A stretch of 34,540 bases of DNA from CAZJGG01 sp964545475 (GTDB lineage: Bacteria > Bacillota > Clostridia > Lachnospirales > JAISER01), in contig CAZJGG010000030.1 in assembly GCA_964545475.1 (NCBI GenBank), positions 1 through 34,540 on the forward strand, given 5' to 3'. This document shows positions 14,811 through 23,970 of this stretch, in pieces (position 1 is the stretch's first letter; each line of letters opens with the position of its first letter). Position numbers and translations under genes: made by a program. The notes beneath the pieces are model-generated. The model had not been told where the DNA came from, did not search any database, and saw only the letters and a program-made list of their open reading frames with translations.

Positions 14811-15395
14811 TCAATTTGATACCAACATACCTACCAGAAGTACTACAATAATAACCAAAAATAAAGCACCATAAAAAATTAGCCATTTATTAATGCCTAA
14901 ACTTCTCTTATATAAAGGTAGTTTTTGAAGGTATGCTTGAATTATGGGTATATCATTTTTATTAATAACCCTTTTAGGTATGTAGCATAACGAATTTTCA
15001 GATAAATAAATACAAAACCCGTCTTTTACCTCTTTATTGGCATAAAGGTCTTTCCAGGGGTAACTAGCAGTTTCAATTTCAGAAGTTCTTGTAAGACCTT
15101 CCGGGGTAAACGTAAAAATTTGTTCATACTGTAATAATTTATTGCTATTATATTGCTTTGTCCAAGTAGATTTTAATTTTATTGGCAGTAAAAACCAAAA
15201 CATTATAAAAATCCCTAATGTGACCAAAATGTTAATAAAACTAACTGTTCCAATACTTTTATATGAAGAAACAAAAGTTATGATTGGTACAATTATTGAT
15301 AAAACTATTTTACTTTCATTGAAATTATGTATTTGCAATGCGCAGTAATCTTCAGCTGTAACAAGTGCATTTACAGTTACTGTATCGCTACTAAT
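14811..15395 (-). CDS. YcxB-like membrane protein with a probable non-canonical start
   Basis: A protein of about 194 residues with two hydrophobic segments near the N-terminus and one at the C-terminus (LIFYGALFLVIIVVLLVGML), and a soluble middle domain (FTFTPEGLTRTSEIETASYPWKD) typical of the YcxB family (PF14317). The frame upstream of the TTG at 15338 stays open and encodes SDTVTVNALVTAEDYCALQI, which matches the TEDY-type N-terminus I expect for the family. That extension has no ATG, GTG or TTG; three ATT codons lie at 15401-15393, with GAGGGG (15407-15402) 6 nt before the last. I therefore place the start at ATT 15395. The SD overlaps the stop of the upstream TIM-barrel gene, suggesting coupling. 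If only ATG/GTG/TTG are allowed, the gene is TTG 15338 and is N-terminally truncated. Confidence 0.6.
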   Translation of the reverse strand: MSSDTVTVNALVTAEDYCALQIHNFNESKIVLSIIVPIITFVSSYKSIGTVSFINILVTLGIFIMFWFLLPIKLKSTWTKQYNSNKLLQYEQIFTFTPEGLTRTSEIETASYPWKDLYANKEVKDGFCIYLSENSLCYIPKRVINKNDIPIIQAYLQKLPLYKRSLGINKWLIFYGALFLVIIVVLLVGMLVSN

Positions 15396-15405
15396 AATAA
15401 TCCCC

Positions 15406-16200
15406 TCACTTCACATAAGAAATGAACAAAGGAAACACAATACCCGGCTCTGCTAAATCCGGGCACCACCGTTTTACCCATTCAAGTGTAAAATAGCCCT
15501 CATATCCATCATTTTTAAGAAGATCAAGAGCCTCTTTTATAGGAACATCACCATGGCCTGCCAATTGATACGCGACTTTGCCGTCAACCATTTTTGAGTC
15601 CTTTGCGTGGACATATTTTATATGCTGTTTAAGACGGTTATATGTTAAAGAAATAGGTTCGTTAAAAAACCTGTAGGGATGATGAAAATCCCATAAAACA
15701 GCGAAACTTTTGTGGTCTACAGTGGAAATAAGCTTTAGCATTTCGTTTGAATCTGCAAATACCCCATTTGTTTCAACCAAAATGGTAACATCTTTATTTT
15801 CGGCATATTGACAAAGCTCTTTTAAATGCCCGGCAACCAGATTTAAGTCAAGGCTTGTTGAGGGCGCAGGGCTTGTGTCCGCCAAAACACGGACAAACTT
15901 TACCCCGGCCGCTGAGGCTGTATCAATATATTCTTTTGCTGTTTTTAAATGGGCTTGAACTTTAAATTCCTCATTTAATCTGCAGTCGGAAGAAAAGCAG
16001 GAAATTTCAATATTCATTTTATTTAGCTGTGCTTTTGTTTTATCTATATTTTGTGGCAAAAACGGCTTTGCATTAGGTATATCTATTTCTTTGCCAATAC
16101 CTCTTATTTCAACGCCGTCAAAGCCTAAGTCTTTTGTTGTCGCTAAAATATCTTCCCATTCCCAATCAGGACAGCCTAATGTTGAAAAGGAAAATTTCAT
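15406..16200 (-). CDS. Sugar phosphate isomerase/epimerase-like TIM-barrel protein
   Basis: A 264-residue protein of the AP-endonuclease-2/xylose-isomerase-like TIM-barrel family. It begins FSTLGCPDWEWEDIL and GFDGVEIRG, and has metal-ligand candidates at VETNG (Glu), LWDFHHP (Asp-His), YVHAKD (His) and the terminal FTLEW (Glu), in family order. These enzymes isomerise sugars, keto acids or inositols; the substrate cannot be read from sequence. It follows the acyl-CoA synthetase gene by 26 nt and probably belongs to the same transcript. Confidence 0.85.
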   Translation of the reverse strand: MKFSFSTLGCPDWEWEDILATTKDLGFDGVEIRGIGKEIDIPNAKPFLPQNIDKTKAQLNKMNIEISCFSSDCRLNEEFKVQAHLKTAKEYIDTASAAGVKFVRVLADTSPAPSTSLDLNLVAGHLKELCQYAENKDVTILVETNGVFADSNEMLKLISTVDHKSFAVLWDFHHPYRFFNEPISLTYNRLKQHIKYVHAKDSKMVDGKVAYQLAGHGDVPIKEALDLLKNDGYEGYFTLEWVKRWCPDLAEPGIVFPLFISYVK

Positions 16201-16226
16201 AAAAATCCCTCTTTCTTTTATAATAA

Positions 16227-17891
16227 TTAAGCGGTTTCAATGTCGGCGGCATCTTGCAATTTTAAGCTTTCTATTGCAAGCTCACGTAATTTATATTTTT
16301 GTATTTTGCCGCTTGCTGTCATTGGGAACTGGTCTATAAACCCAATATATTTAGGTACTTTATGCCTTGCCATATTGCTTTTAACAAATTCTTTCAGCTC
16401 GTCTACAGTGAGGTTTTGGTTTTCTTTTAAAATTACATAAGCCATAACTTCCTCACCCCGTGAAGAATCTGGCACGCCCACAACCTGAACATCTTTTACG
16501 CTTGGGTGGGTATAAATAAACTCCTCAATTTCCTTAGGGTAAATATTTTCGCCGCCTCTAATAATCATATCTTTTATTCTACCAGTAATTTTGAAATAAC
16601 CCTCTTCGTCCATTGTTGCCAAATCCCCGGAATGAAGCCAGCCGTCGTCATCAATCATCATAGTCGTAGCTTCCGGCATTTTATAATACCCCTTCATTAT
16701 ATTATAGCCTTTTGCTACAAACTCTCCTGGGGTGTTAAATGGTAAGTCTTCTCCTGTTTCCGGGTCTACTACTTTTGCTTCAATAAACGGCATAACTTTC
16801 CCAACTGTAGAAACTCGCCGTTCAATAGAATCATTAGCGTTAGTTTGAGTACAAACAGGGGAAGCCTCTGTAAGCCCATAAGCTATTGTTATCTCATTCA
16901 TATGCATTTTTTCAACAACTTGTTTCATAACAGAAATAGGGCAAGGGCTTCCAGCCATAATCCCGGTTCTAAGGTGTGAAAAATCGAAATTATCAAATTC
17001 CGGATGCTCTAATATGCCTATAAACATAGTTGGAACGCCATGAAGCGCCGTGCATTTCTCTTTTTCTACAGATTCCATAACTTTAAGAGGCTGATAATAA
17101 AGCAAAGGTACAATAGTAGTATTATGAGTAAACGCCGCAAGAATGCCTAAAACCAGCCCAAAACAATGAAAAAACGGAACAGGCAGACAAAGGCTGTCCT
17201 TTTCAGTTAAATTCATATTATCTCCAATTGATTTTCCATTGTTTATAATATTATTATGGGTAAGCATAACCCCTTTAGGGAAGCCGGTTGTTCCAGAGGT
17301 GTACTGCATATTTATAACTTCGTTTGGGTCAAGGGAATTTTCAATTTCTTCAAGCTCTTTGTCTGTTACAGTTTTTGCAAGCTCATACAAATCATTCCAG
17401 TTAAACATGCCATCGTGGTTATTTTCACCTGCATAAATTACAGATTTAAGAAATGGCAATCCCGGTTCGTTCAGTTGCCCTTTTTTAGCGGTTTTAAGTG
17501 TTGGGCAAAGCTCTTTTATTATGTCAACGTAATTGCAATCTTTAAAGCCGTCTATAAGAACAAGTGCTTTTGCATCGGACTGCCTTAACAAATATTCCGC
17601 TTCATAAATTTTGTAATTAGTGTTAACTGTAACTAAAATTGCTCCGAGTTTTGCAGTTCCAAACAACGTAAGAAGCCATTCCGGCGTGTTTGTTGCCCAT
17701 ATGGCAACTTTGTCGCCTTTTTTAATCCCCATAGCGTGGAAGCCTTTTGCAGTTAAGTTAATTAATTCTCTAAATTCCTTAAAGGTTTTACGAAATGGAA
17801 GATGTGTATATAAAACCGCATCGTTGTCTGGGAAGTTTTCTGCCGTTCTGTCAATTAATTGACCCATTGTCATATTCAATAATTTTTCCAT
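16227..17891 (-). CDS. AMP-forming acyl-CoA synthetase (FadD-like)
   Basis: A 554-residue ligase that activates a carboxylic acid to its acyl-AMP and then acyl-CoA. The ATP-binding loop YTSGTTGFPKG is at 197-207, followed by AYGLTEASPV (A5 motif), WLHSGDLA (A7), GRIKDMIIRGGENIYPKEIE (A8) and SGKIQKYKLRE with the catalytic Lys near the C-terminus. It resembles medium/long-chain acyl-CoA synthetases more than the two ligases upstream, from which it clearly differs. It lies 9 nt after the second regulator-linked ligase, so all are probably co-transcribed. The acid used is unknown. Confidence 0.9.
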   Translation of the reverse strand: MEKLLNMTMGQLIDRTAENFPDNDAVLYTHLPFRKTFKEFRELINLTAKGFHAMGIKKGDKVAIWATNTPEWLLTLFGTAKLGAILVTVNTNYKIYEAEYLLRQSDAKALVLIDGFKDCNYVDIIKELCPTLKTAKKGQLNEPGLPFLKSVIYAGENNHDGMFNWNDLYELAKTVTDKELEEIENSLDPNEVINMQYTSGTTGFPKGVMLTHNNIINNGKSIGDNMNLTEKDSLCLPVPFFHCFGLVLGILAAFTHNTTIVPLLYYQPLKVMESVEKEKCTALHGVPTMFIGILEHPEFDNFDFSHLRTGIMAGSPCPISVMKQVVEKMHMNEITIAYGLTEASPVCTQTNANDSIERRVSTVGKVMPFIEAKVVDPETGEDLPFNTPGEFVAKGYNIMKGYYKMPEATTMMIDDDGWLHSGDLATMDEEGYFKITGRIKDMIIRGGENIYPKEIEEFIYTHPSVKDVQVVGVPDSSRGEEVMAYVILKENQNLTVDELKEFVKSNMARHKVPKYIGFIDQFPMTASGKIQKYKLRELAIESLKLQDAADIETA

Positions 17892-17900
17892 AGTTCACCT

Positions 17901-19559
17901 CTATGAATTATTACGACGTATTTCCGCCCTTTTTATTTTACCGCTAATTGTTTTTGGAAGTTCGTCAACAAACTCAACAATTCTTGGATATTTGTAAGGA
18001 GCTGTAACCTTTTTAACATGCTCTTGAAGTTCTTTAATTAAAGCCTCAGAGGGATCAAAACCGCTTTTAAGCACAATAGTAGCTTTAACAATTTGCCCTC
18101 TTACAGGATCTGGCACGGCTGTAACAGCGCATTCTACAACGGCTTCATGCTCGATAAGCGCAGATTCCACTTCAAAAGGTCCTATTCTGTAGCCACTGCA
18201 TTTTATAACGTCATCACTTCTGCCAACGAACCAGTAATATCCATCGGCATCTCTCCATGCAACGTCCCCTGTATTATATTTTCCGCCGGACATTGCCGCA
18301 CTTGTAAGTTCCTCGTCTTTATAATATCCTGTAAATAAGCCGCATGGCATACCATTGTTAAGCCTTTGAACAACTATTTCTCCTTCTTCGCCAATATCAC
18401 AGCTATTTCCGTCTGAATCAATTAGGTCAATATTATATAAAGGAGAGGGTTTGCCCATTGAACCTGGCTTTGGCTCAAACCACTGAAAATTGGCAATTAA
18501 CACACTGCTTTCACTTTGTCCGAAACCCTCGTGAAGCTTAAGCCCTGTTTGGGCAAGCCATTGGTTATAAACCTCCGGGTTTAACGGTTCGCCTGCAAGA
18601 GAGCTATGCTTTATTGAACTTAAATCATATTTAGATAAATCCTCTAAAAGCATAAAGCGAATCATAGTTGGTGGTGCGCAAAAAGTGGTTACTTTATATT
18701 TTTCAAGTTTCTCTAATAGATTTTTGGGAATAAATCTTTCCATATCGTAAGCGAAAATTACCGCTCCGCAAATCCACTGCCCATAAATTTTGCCCCAGCC
18801 GAATTTTGCCCAGCCGGAATCGGAAACGGACATATGAAGCTTTCCGTTTTGAACCTGTTGCCAATAATGGGCCGTTACAATATGCCCTAAAGGGTGTGTA
18901 AAATTATGACGAACCATTTTTGGAAAGCCCGTAGTGCCAGATGTGAAATATATAAGCATTATGTCTTGGTTTTTTGTGGCTTCCTCCCCTTCCGGTCTTT
19001 TGAAAACATCGGATGCGGAAGAAATACCCTCGTCAAACGAAAGCCAACCCTCTTTTTCACCATCAACCATAATAAGTTTCTCTAGAGTGTTACATTTGTC
19101 TTTGGCAAGCTCTACCTGCTCTACCTCGTATGTATCGTTTACGCAAACAATGACCTTTATGTTTGCCGCATTTACTCTGTAAGTTATGTCTTTAGCTGTA
19201 AGCTGCAAAGTCGCCGGAATACATATTGCGCCGATTTTACATAAAGCCATAGCGCTAATCCAGTATTCATAACGTCTTCTTAAAATATTTAAAACAACGT
19301 CGCCTTTTTTTATGCCCAATGATTTATAGAAATTTGCCGCTTTATTTGAAAGAGCAGATATTTCTGCAAAGGTAAATGTTCTCTCGTTCCCATTGTCGTC
19401 GCACCAAACAAGAGCTAACTTTTCATTATCAAGGGCAGCCCATGTGTCTACAATATCAAAGGCGAAATTAAAATTTTCAGGAACGTTAACTTTATAGTTA
19501 TTTAAAAAATCCTCATAAGAATCAAAATCCGTACGTGGTAAGTAACGGTCTATAAGCAT
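17901..19559 (-). CDS. AMP-forming acyl-CoA synthetase, tandem paralogue B (Acs/MACS-like)
   Basis: A 552-residue ligase of the acetyl/medium-chain acyl-CoA synthetase type. Motifs: FTSGTTGFPKM (205-215), GEPLNPEVYNQW, EGFGQSES, YNTGDVAWRD, GRSDDVIKCSGYRIGPFEVE and KTISGKIKRAEIR with the catalytic Lys. It is a clear paralogue of the product of 22281-23954: both begin with a TDFxxYxDF and PENFNFxxDIVD stretch and share most motifs. It sits 12 nt after its XRE-cupin regulator. Likely substrates are short, branched or aryl acids (inference). Confidence 0.9.
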   Translation of the reverse strand: MLIDRYLPRTDFDSYEDFLNNYKVNVPENFNFAFDIVDTWAALDNEKLALVWCDDNGNERTFTFAEISALSNKAANFYKSLGIKKGDVVLNILRRRYEYWISAMALCKIGAICIPATLQLTAKDITYRVNAANIKVIVCVNDTYEVEQVELAKDKCNTLEKLIMVDGEKEGWLSFDEGISSASDVFKRPEGEEATKNQDIMLIYFTSGTTGFPKMVRHNFTHPLGHIVTAHYWQQVQNGKLHMSVSDSGWAKFGWGKIYGQWICGAVIFAYDMERFIPKNLLEKLEKYKVTTFCAPPTMIRFMLLEDLSKYDLSSIKHSSLAGEPLNPEVYNQWLAQTGLKLHEGFGQSESSVLIANFQWFEPKPGSMGKPSPLYNIDLIDSDGNSCDIGEEGEIVVQRLNNGMPCGLFTGYYKDEELTSAAMSGGKYNTGDVAWRDADGYYWFVGRSDDVIKCSGYRIGPFEVESALIEHEAVVECAVTAVPDPVRGQIVKATIVLKSGFDPSEALIKELQEHVKKVTAPYKYPRIVEFVDELPKTISGKIKRAEIRRNNS

Positions 19560-19571
19560 ACAAACTCCCTC

Positions 19572-20123
19572 TCATTCAGCAATAACTGTTAAAAATTTAG
19601 CAGGCTTATTGTACATTGCCTTTTGGCCATGGGGATGCATTGGATTAAAATAAATAGAGTCGCCAGCTTCTAGCAATAGCCTTTTATCATCAAAAAGCAC
19701 TTCAATTGCACCTTCTAAAACAAAGTTTAGCTCTTGCCCGTTATGGCTAACAAGCTCTGGGTCTCCTTCATGTGGGTCAACGGTAACAACCATAGGTTCC
19801 ATAATTTTATGCATATACTTATAAGCAAGGCCTTGAAAGTTGTATCCTGGGTAACGGTCAATCCTAACGCCTTTTCCGGCAGGAACAACGCAATAAGTAT
19901 CTATTCTAGGCGTTCTTCCTGTAATAATTTCAGACATGTCTACTTTAAACATATTTGACATATGGTATAAAACGCTTATGGGAATGTTTTCGCCGGAGTT
20001 TTCATAATTGTTATATGTTAGAACTGAAACTTTAAGTTCGTTTGCCATATCTTCTGGAGAAAACCCACAAATTTCACGCATCTCTCTAATACGTGAGGAT
20101 ATTTCAAGCATTTGGTCGTTCAT
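19572..20123 (-). CDS. XRE-family regulator with C-terminal cupin, copy B
   Basis: A protein of about 183 residues. The N-terminal helix-turn-helix (SSRIREMREICGFSPEDMA, then KVSVLTYNNYENSG) is followed by a cupin-2 barrel with VDPHEGDPE...HNGQELNFVLEG and a second motif DSIYFNPMHPHGQKA whose His residues could bind a metal or ligand. Such proteins usually repress and sense a small molecule through the cupin. I use the ATG at 20123, with GGGGG 7 nt upstream and alignment to copy A; an ATG at 20135 lacks an SD. A MITE-like element ends 25 nt upstream of that first ATG, in the place where the promoter would be. Confidence 0.88.
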   Translation of the reverse strand: MNDQMLEISSRIREMREICGFSPEDMANELKVSVLTYNNYENSGENIPISVLYHMSNMFKVDMSEIITGRTPRIDTYCVVPAGKGVRIDRYPGYNFQGLAYKYMHKIMEPMVVTVDPHEGDPELVSHNGQELNFVLEGAIEVLFDDKRLLLEAGDSIYFNPMHPHGQKAMYNKPAKFLTVIAE

Positions 20124-20148
20124 ATTTACCCCCATATTAATAGTTATG

Positions 20149-20311
20149 TATACTCCTTAACCATATAAAATGGTACTGAGTTGCGAGCAACTTTTGCTTG
20201 TGGCAAGGAAGAGACGACGCCGTGTGCTAGCGGCACACAAGAAGTTGATGACGTAGTCCACAAGTAAAATTCGCCGCAAGGCAGTGCTATTTTATGTGGT
20301 AAGGGAGTATA
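20149..20311. mobile_element. 163-bp MITE-like element with long terminal inverted repeats
   Basis: The left end TATACTCCTTAACC... (from 20149) and the complement of the right end TATACTCCCTTACC... (from 20311) match at 25 of 30 positions. The symmetry continues inward, TTGCGAGCAACTTTTGC against TTGCGGCGAATTTTAC and then CTTGTGG on both sides, to roughly 55-60 nt per arm. The centre holds a smaller hairpin GTGTGC-TAGCG-GCACAC. The ends are flanked by TA, which fits TA-target elements of the IS630/Tc1 type. No transposase is encoded. The right end is 1-2 bp from the stop codon of the HaeIII-type endonuclease, and the left end is just upstream of regulator copy B. Transcribed, it would fold into one long hairpin. 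Confidence 0.82.
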
Positions 20312-20312
20312 G

Positions 20313-21269
20313 CTAAGACCAAGGCTCAACTTGCGTATGAAGTGATTGAGGCACTCCTACAAGCTGAACATCAAATTTTAAAGATGGCTCGACATAAGTG
20401 CTTGCATTATGTATACGAAAAGATATTGCCCAGCCGTTATCGCAAGTTACAATAATTGTATTTTTTGAATTAGTTTTATAACTAATGTCATAAAATTTAG
20501 TAGGTAATTTTAATTTCTCAATTTTCGTTTCTGGTTTTACTTTTGCCGATTGTCTATTAAGAGTACCAAAAATATTATAAGCCTGAATTTGAGTTATTTT
20601 TTTAGACTCCTTTGTTATTACTTTGTAAAAATCGTTTTTACCAAGTAAATAACTTAAAAGCAGTGCCGGTATAACTTCACAATGCTCTTTATTAAGCCTT
20701 AGCAGCTCAGTAGTAAAGGCATTTAGTAAAGGTATATAAAATTTGTCGCTTTTATCTGCAATTTGACTCCATTTTATATTTTCGTCTCTTAACTTTACCA
20801 GTTCATGAAAAAGCGGATTAATTTCACTGAAATAATTTGAGGAGCAGTGTATACCAAACCATTGAAAACCAAAATCTATATTTTGTGATAATCTTGAATG
20901 CTTAACAGCAGAATGGTTATGTTTGCACGAAATACCTATTTCCCAACCATTATGCTCTCTTTTACACAAAACATCACGAACATCACCAATAATGCCTTTT
21001 GCATCATCTTGTATTGATAGGCACAAAGGGGAATTGTTATCATGGTTTTGAAGCTGTGGCTCTAATCTTGATATTATTCTATAGGCTGCTAGTGCAGCCT
21101 TTTCCATCATTAAAGCGGATTTCTGGTCAAGACCGGAGAAGTAATTATTTGCGGTTTCATATGCAGCATTATAATCTATTAGCACAGGCTGATCTTTTGA
21201 TAAATTATCTGAAACAGCTTTCAGGCAAGCGTATTCAAAAGCCTTGCCTTTTTGAGTTTGAGTTGCCAT
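20313..21269 (-). CDS. HaeIII-type type II restriction endonuclease
   Basis: A 318-residue protein matching the HaeIII endonuclease family (PF09556). It begins KGKAFEYACLKA and has a conserved block GDVRDVL (95-101) followed by GWEIGISCKHNHSAVKHSRL (108-127), with Asp96/Asp99, Glu110 and Lys116 as candidate PD-(D/E)xK catalytic residues, and FGFQWFGI just after. HaeIII cuts GGCC, so GGCC is the expected target, though this is family-based. Length agrees with the family, so the adjacent element has not obviously truncated it. The ATG overlaps the methyltransferase stop by one base (TAATG), which delays endonuclease translation behind the methylase. No controller protein is visible. Confidence 0.9.
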   Translation of the reverse strand: MATQTQKGKAFEYACLKAVSDNLSKDQPVLIDYNAAYETANNYFSGLDQKSALMMEKAALAAYRIISRLEPQLQNHDNNSPLCLSIQDDAKGIIGDVRDVLCKREHNGWEIGISCKHNHSAVKHSRLSQNIDFGFQWFGIHCSSNYFSEINPLFHELVKLRDENIKWSQIADKSDKFYIPLLNAFTTELLRLNKEHCEVIPALLLSYLLGKNDFYKVITKESKKITQIQAYNIFGTLNRQSAKVKPETKIEKLKLPTKFYDISYKTNSKNTIIVTCDNGWAISFRIHNASTYVEPSLKFDVQLVGVPQSLHTQVEPWS

Positions 21270-22261
21270 TATTTCACCAACTTTTTGCCATCCATTTTGT
21301 TAAAAGAATTAAGCAATGTTTCCTTAATACTTGTTGCAATAACTTCTGCTAGTTTAACCGGAACTGCATTTCCGATTTGCTTGTATTTACTTGTTAAATT
21401 TCCGGCAAACTGCATATTTTGCGGAAATGTTTGAATGGCAGCGGCCTCTTGCCAGCTAAAGCGGCGTGTTTTTCCAGCTCCAAAAACCCAATTATCATCA
21501 CCGATTTTTTTCATATCCGGTGATGATGGGTGCAATGTAACTTGTTTACTCATAGCAGGAATTGTATAAGAAACTTCGCTCCAATTTCTTTTCCTGTTTC
21601 TGCTCATATATCTTGATGAAAAAGCTCCTTGGCAAATATCGCTTTGTTTTGGTTCAGGTAAATTATGCAAAGCATCATATAATGTAACTTTTTTTATAAA
21701 AGGTTTTGGAAATTCATAATTTGAAACTTTTAAATCTTTTCTAAAACCTATCATTATAACTCGCCATCTATCTTGGGGAACGCCATAATTTGCCGCATTA
21801 ACAAGAGTGGGATAAACATTATATCCACGGGACGAAAAATCTTCGTTTATTGCCTCAATAATCATACCTTCTCCAAGGGTTAATATCCCTTTTACATTTT
21901 CTGCAACAAAAACATACGGCTTCTTTTCCTCAACAAGTTTTACAAAATATTTATATAAAACATTTCGCTTATCATCAATTTTTCTAGGGCCTGCCAAAGA
22001 GAACCCCTGGCAGGGAAATCCTCCAGAGATAATGTCTGCCTTTGGTATTTCTGAAAAATCAATTTTTGCAATATCCCCATGTATTACTGTCGCTTTTGAC
22101 CAAAGCTTATGGGTTTCGCAAGCATCGTTATTTATGTCATTTGCCCAAATTGTATTAATACCGCAGTTTTCAAAACCAATATCTAACCCGCCTGCGCCGG
22201 AAAATAAAGATACCATAGATAAATTATTAATTGTATGCATATGGTTTAAATCAATTATCAT
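21269..22261 (-). CDS. C5-cytosine DNA methyltransferase of the HaeIII-type system
   Basis: A 330-residue C5 methylase that protects the host against the adjacent endonuclease. Motif I LFSGAGGLDIGFE (19-31), motif IV GGFPCQGFS with catalytic Cys84, motif VI ENVKG (121-125), motif VIII QDRWR (163-167) and motif X IGNAVP are all present. The target-recognition region MSRNRKRNWSEVSYTIPA, then VTLHPSSPDM (219-250), resembles the corresponding M.HaeIII region, supporting GGCC specificity. ATG 22261 has AAAGGTGG 13 nt upstream, a little far; internal Met8 and Met16 have no better SD. It lies 19 nt behind acyl-CoA synthetase A, whose transcript probably reads through. Confidence 0.95.
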   Translation of the reverse strand: MIIDLNHMHTINNLSMVSLFSGAGGLDIGFENCGINTIWANDINNDACETHKLWSKATVIHGDIAKIDFSEIPKADIISGGFPCQGFSLAGPRKIDDKRNVLYKYFVKLVEEKKPYVFVAENVKGILTLGEGMIIEAINEDFSSRGYNVYPTLVNAANYGVPQDRWRVIMIGFRKDLKVSNYEFPKPFIKKVTLYDALHNLPEPKQSDICQGAFSSRYMSRNRKRNWSEVSYTIPAMSKQVTLHPSSPDMKKIGDDNWVFGAGKTRRFSWQEAAAIQTFPQNMQFAGNLTSKYKQIGNAVPVKLAEVIATSIKETLLNSFNKMDGKKLVK

Positions 22262-22280
22262 GCTAACAAAGAAACCACCT

Positions 22281-23954
22281 TTATTTACTTGAATCTTCTT
22301 CTCTTATTTGAACTCGTCTTATTTTACCGCTAATTGTTTTAGGAAGTTCTTCAACAAACTCTACAATTCTTGGGTATTTATAGGGAGCTGTGTTTTTCTT
22401 AACAAAATCTTGAATTTCTTTTACTAACCCATCAGACGGTTCATAACCTTTTGCTAAAATTATAGTTGCTTTAACGTTAAAACCTCTGTCCGGGTCTGGA
22501 ACGCCGGTTACGGCTGTTTCTAAAACTGCCGGGTGTTCAAGCAAAGTAGATTCAACTTCAAACGGCCCGATTCTGTAACCGGAAGATTTAATAATGTCAT
22601 CGTTTCTGCCTTTAAACCAAATATAACCGTCTTCGTCACGCCACGCAGTGTCTCCTGTATGGTAAATGCCATCATGGAGAACTCGTTTAGTTCTTTCGTC
22701 ATCTTTGTAATAGCCCATAAACAAGCCTAATGGGCGGTTATTAATATCTGGAACAGGAACACAAAGCTCCCCTTCTTCGCCGGCTTCGCATTCGTTGCCG
22801 TCATCGTCCATTACTTTGCAGTAACTTCCCGGCATAGGAAGCCCCATAGAGCCCGGCTTAGGTTCAATCCAAGGGTTAGTTGCAATTAAAACGGTACACT
22901 CCGTCTGTCCATAACCCTCTCGAAGCTTAAGCCCAGTAGCTTTAAGCCATTGATAATAAATTTCTGGGTTTAAAGGCTCTCCTGCAATAGAACATTTTTT
23001 TAAGGATTTTAAAGAAAATTGAGATAAATCCTCTTTTATTAAAAAGCGGTATATTGTTGGTGGAGCGCAAAAAGAAGTAATATTGTATTTGTCAATTAAA
23101 GTTAAGAAATCGCTAGGCTTAAACTTTTTGTCGTAATCATAAACAAAAACCGCCGCTTCGCAAATCCATTGACCGTAAAGCTTACCCCACGATGTTTTTG
23201 CCCAGCCGGTGTCTGCAACTGTAAGGTGCAAATCCGTTTCATCAAGATTATGCCAAAACCTTGCTGTTGTAATATGACAAAGGGGATATAAAAAGTCATG
23301 GGCAACCATTTTTGGCATACCTGTTGTGCCTGAAGTAAAATATGCAAGCATAACGTCATTGTTGTTTGTAGCTTCTTCGCCGACAGGTCTCTCAAAAACA
23401 TCACTTTGCTCATTAACAAGCTGTACAAAATTCAAATAAGATTGTCTTTCACCGGAAAGAAGAGCTTTAGTTTTTAATATATCCCCTGTTTTTGCCTGTG
23501 CTTCATCTATAGAATTGCAAAGTTCAGAATTATCTGTTGTTATAATCATTTTAATATTCGCTGCGCTTATTCTATAAACCAAGTCTTTTGTTGTAAGCAA
23601 ATGAGTTGCAGGTATTAAAATTGCGCCGAGTTTATGCATTGCAATTGTTAAAAACCAATATTCGTAACGTCTTTTAAGCATAGCCATAACAACGTCACCT
23701 TTGTTAATGCCAAGGCTTTTAAGGGCATTTGCCATTTTGTTGCTTTCTTGCTTAACTTCTCCAAAAGAAATCGTTTTTTCGTCGCCTAAATCGTTACACC
23801 AAACAATAGCTGTTTTGTCAGGTTTTGTATCTGCTAAAACATCAACAATATCGTATCCGAAATTAAAATTTTCCGGCATTTCAACTTCAAAATTTTGATA
23901 AAAATCGTTATAATCTTTAAAGTCCGTTTTGCAGTATTTATTTACCAACGCCAT
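22281..23954 (-). CDS. AMP-forming acyl-CoA synthetase, tandem paralogue A (Acs/MACS-like)
   Basis: A 557-residue ligase of the same subfamily as the product of 17901-19559. It shows FTSGTTGMPKM (206-216), GEPLNPEIYYQW, EGYGQTEC, YHTGDTAWRD, GRNDDIIKSSGYRIGPFEVE and KTISGKIRRVQIR. It lies 16 nt after XRE-cupin regulator copy A and 19 nt before the HaeIII-type methylase. With the oxidoreductase genes upstream it could activate the acid whose CoA ester is product or substrate of that enzyme (inference). Confidence 0.9.
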   Translation of the reverse strand: MALVNKYCKTDFKDYNDFYQNFEVEMPENFNFGYDIVDVLADTKPDKTAIVWCNDLGDEKTISFGEVKQESNKMANALKSLGINKGDVVMAMLKRRYEYWFLTIAMHKLGAILIPATHLLTTKDLVYRISAANIKMIITTDNSELCNSIDEAQAKTGDILKTKALLSGERQSYLNFVQLVNEQSDVFERPVGEEATNNNDVMLAYFTSGTTGMPKMVAHDFLYPLCHITTARFWHNLDETDLHLTVADTGWAKTSWGKLYGQWICEAAVFVYDYDKKFKPSDFLTLIDKYNITSFCAPPTIYRFLIKEDLSQFSLKSLKKCSIAGEPLNPEIYYQWLKATGLKLREGYGQTECTVLIATNPWIEPKPGSMGLPMPGSYCKVMDDDGNECEAGEEGELCVPVPDINNRPLGLFMGYYKDDERTKRVLHDGIYHTGDTAWRDEDGYIWFKGRNDDIIKSSGYRIGPFEVESTLLEHPAVLETAVTGVPDPDRGFNVKATIILAKGYEPSDGLVKEIQDFVKKNTAPYKYPRIVEFVEELPKTISGKIRRVQIREEDSSK

Positions 23955-23970
23955 CTCTTTAGCACTCCTT

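Noticed and set aside
17256..17588. 110-residue plus-strand frame
   Set aside because: Antisense shadow of the FadD-like ligase, which shows all adenylate-forming motifs on the other strand.
20144..20329. 61-residue open frame on the minus strand within the MITE-like element
   Set aside because: It lies almost wholly within the inverted-repeat element; its codons follow the repeat arms and there is no SD. It is a by-product of the element, not a gene.
23102..23428. 108-residue minus-strand frame
   Set aside because: Lies in another frame of acyl-CoA synthetase A; conserved motifs are all in the longer frame.
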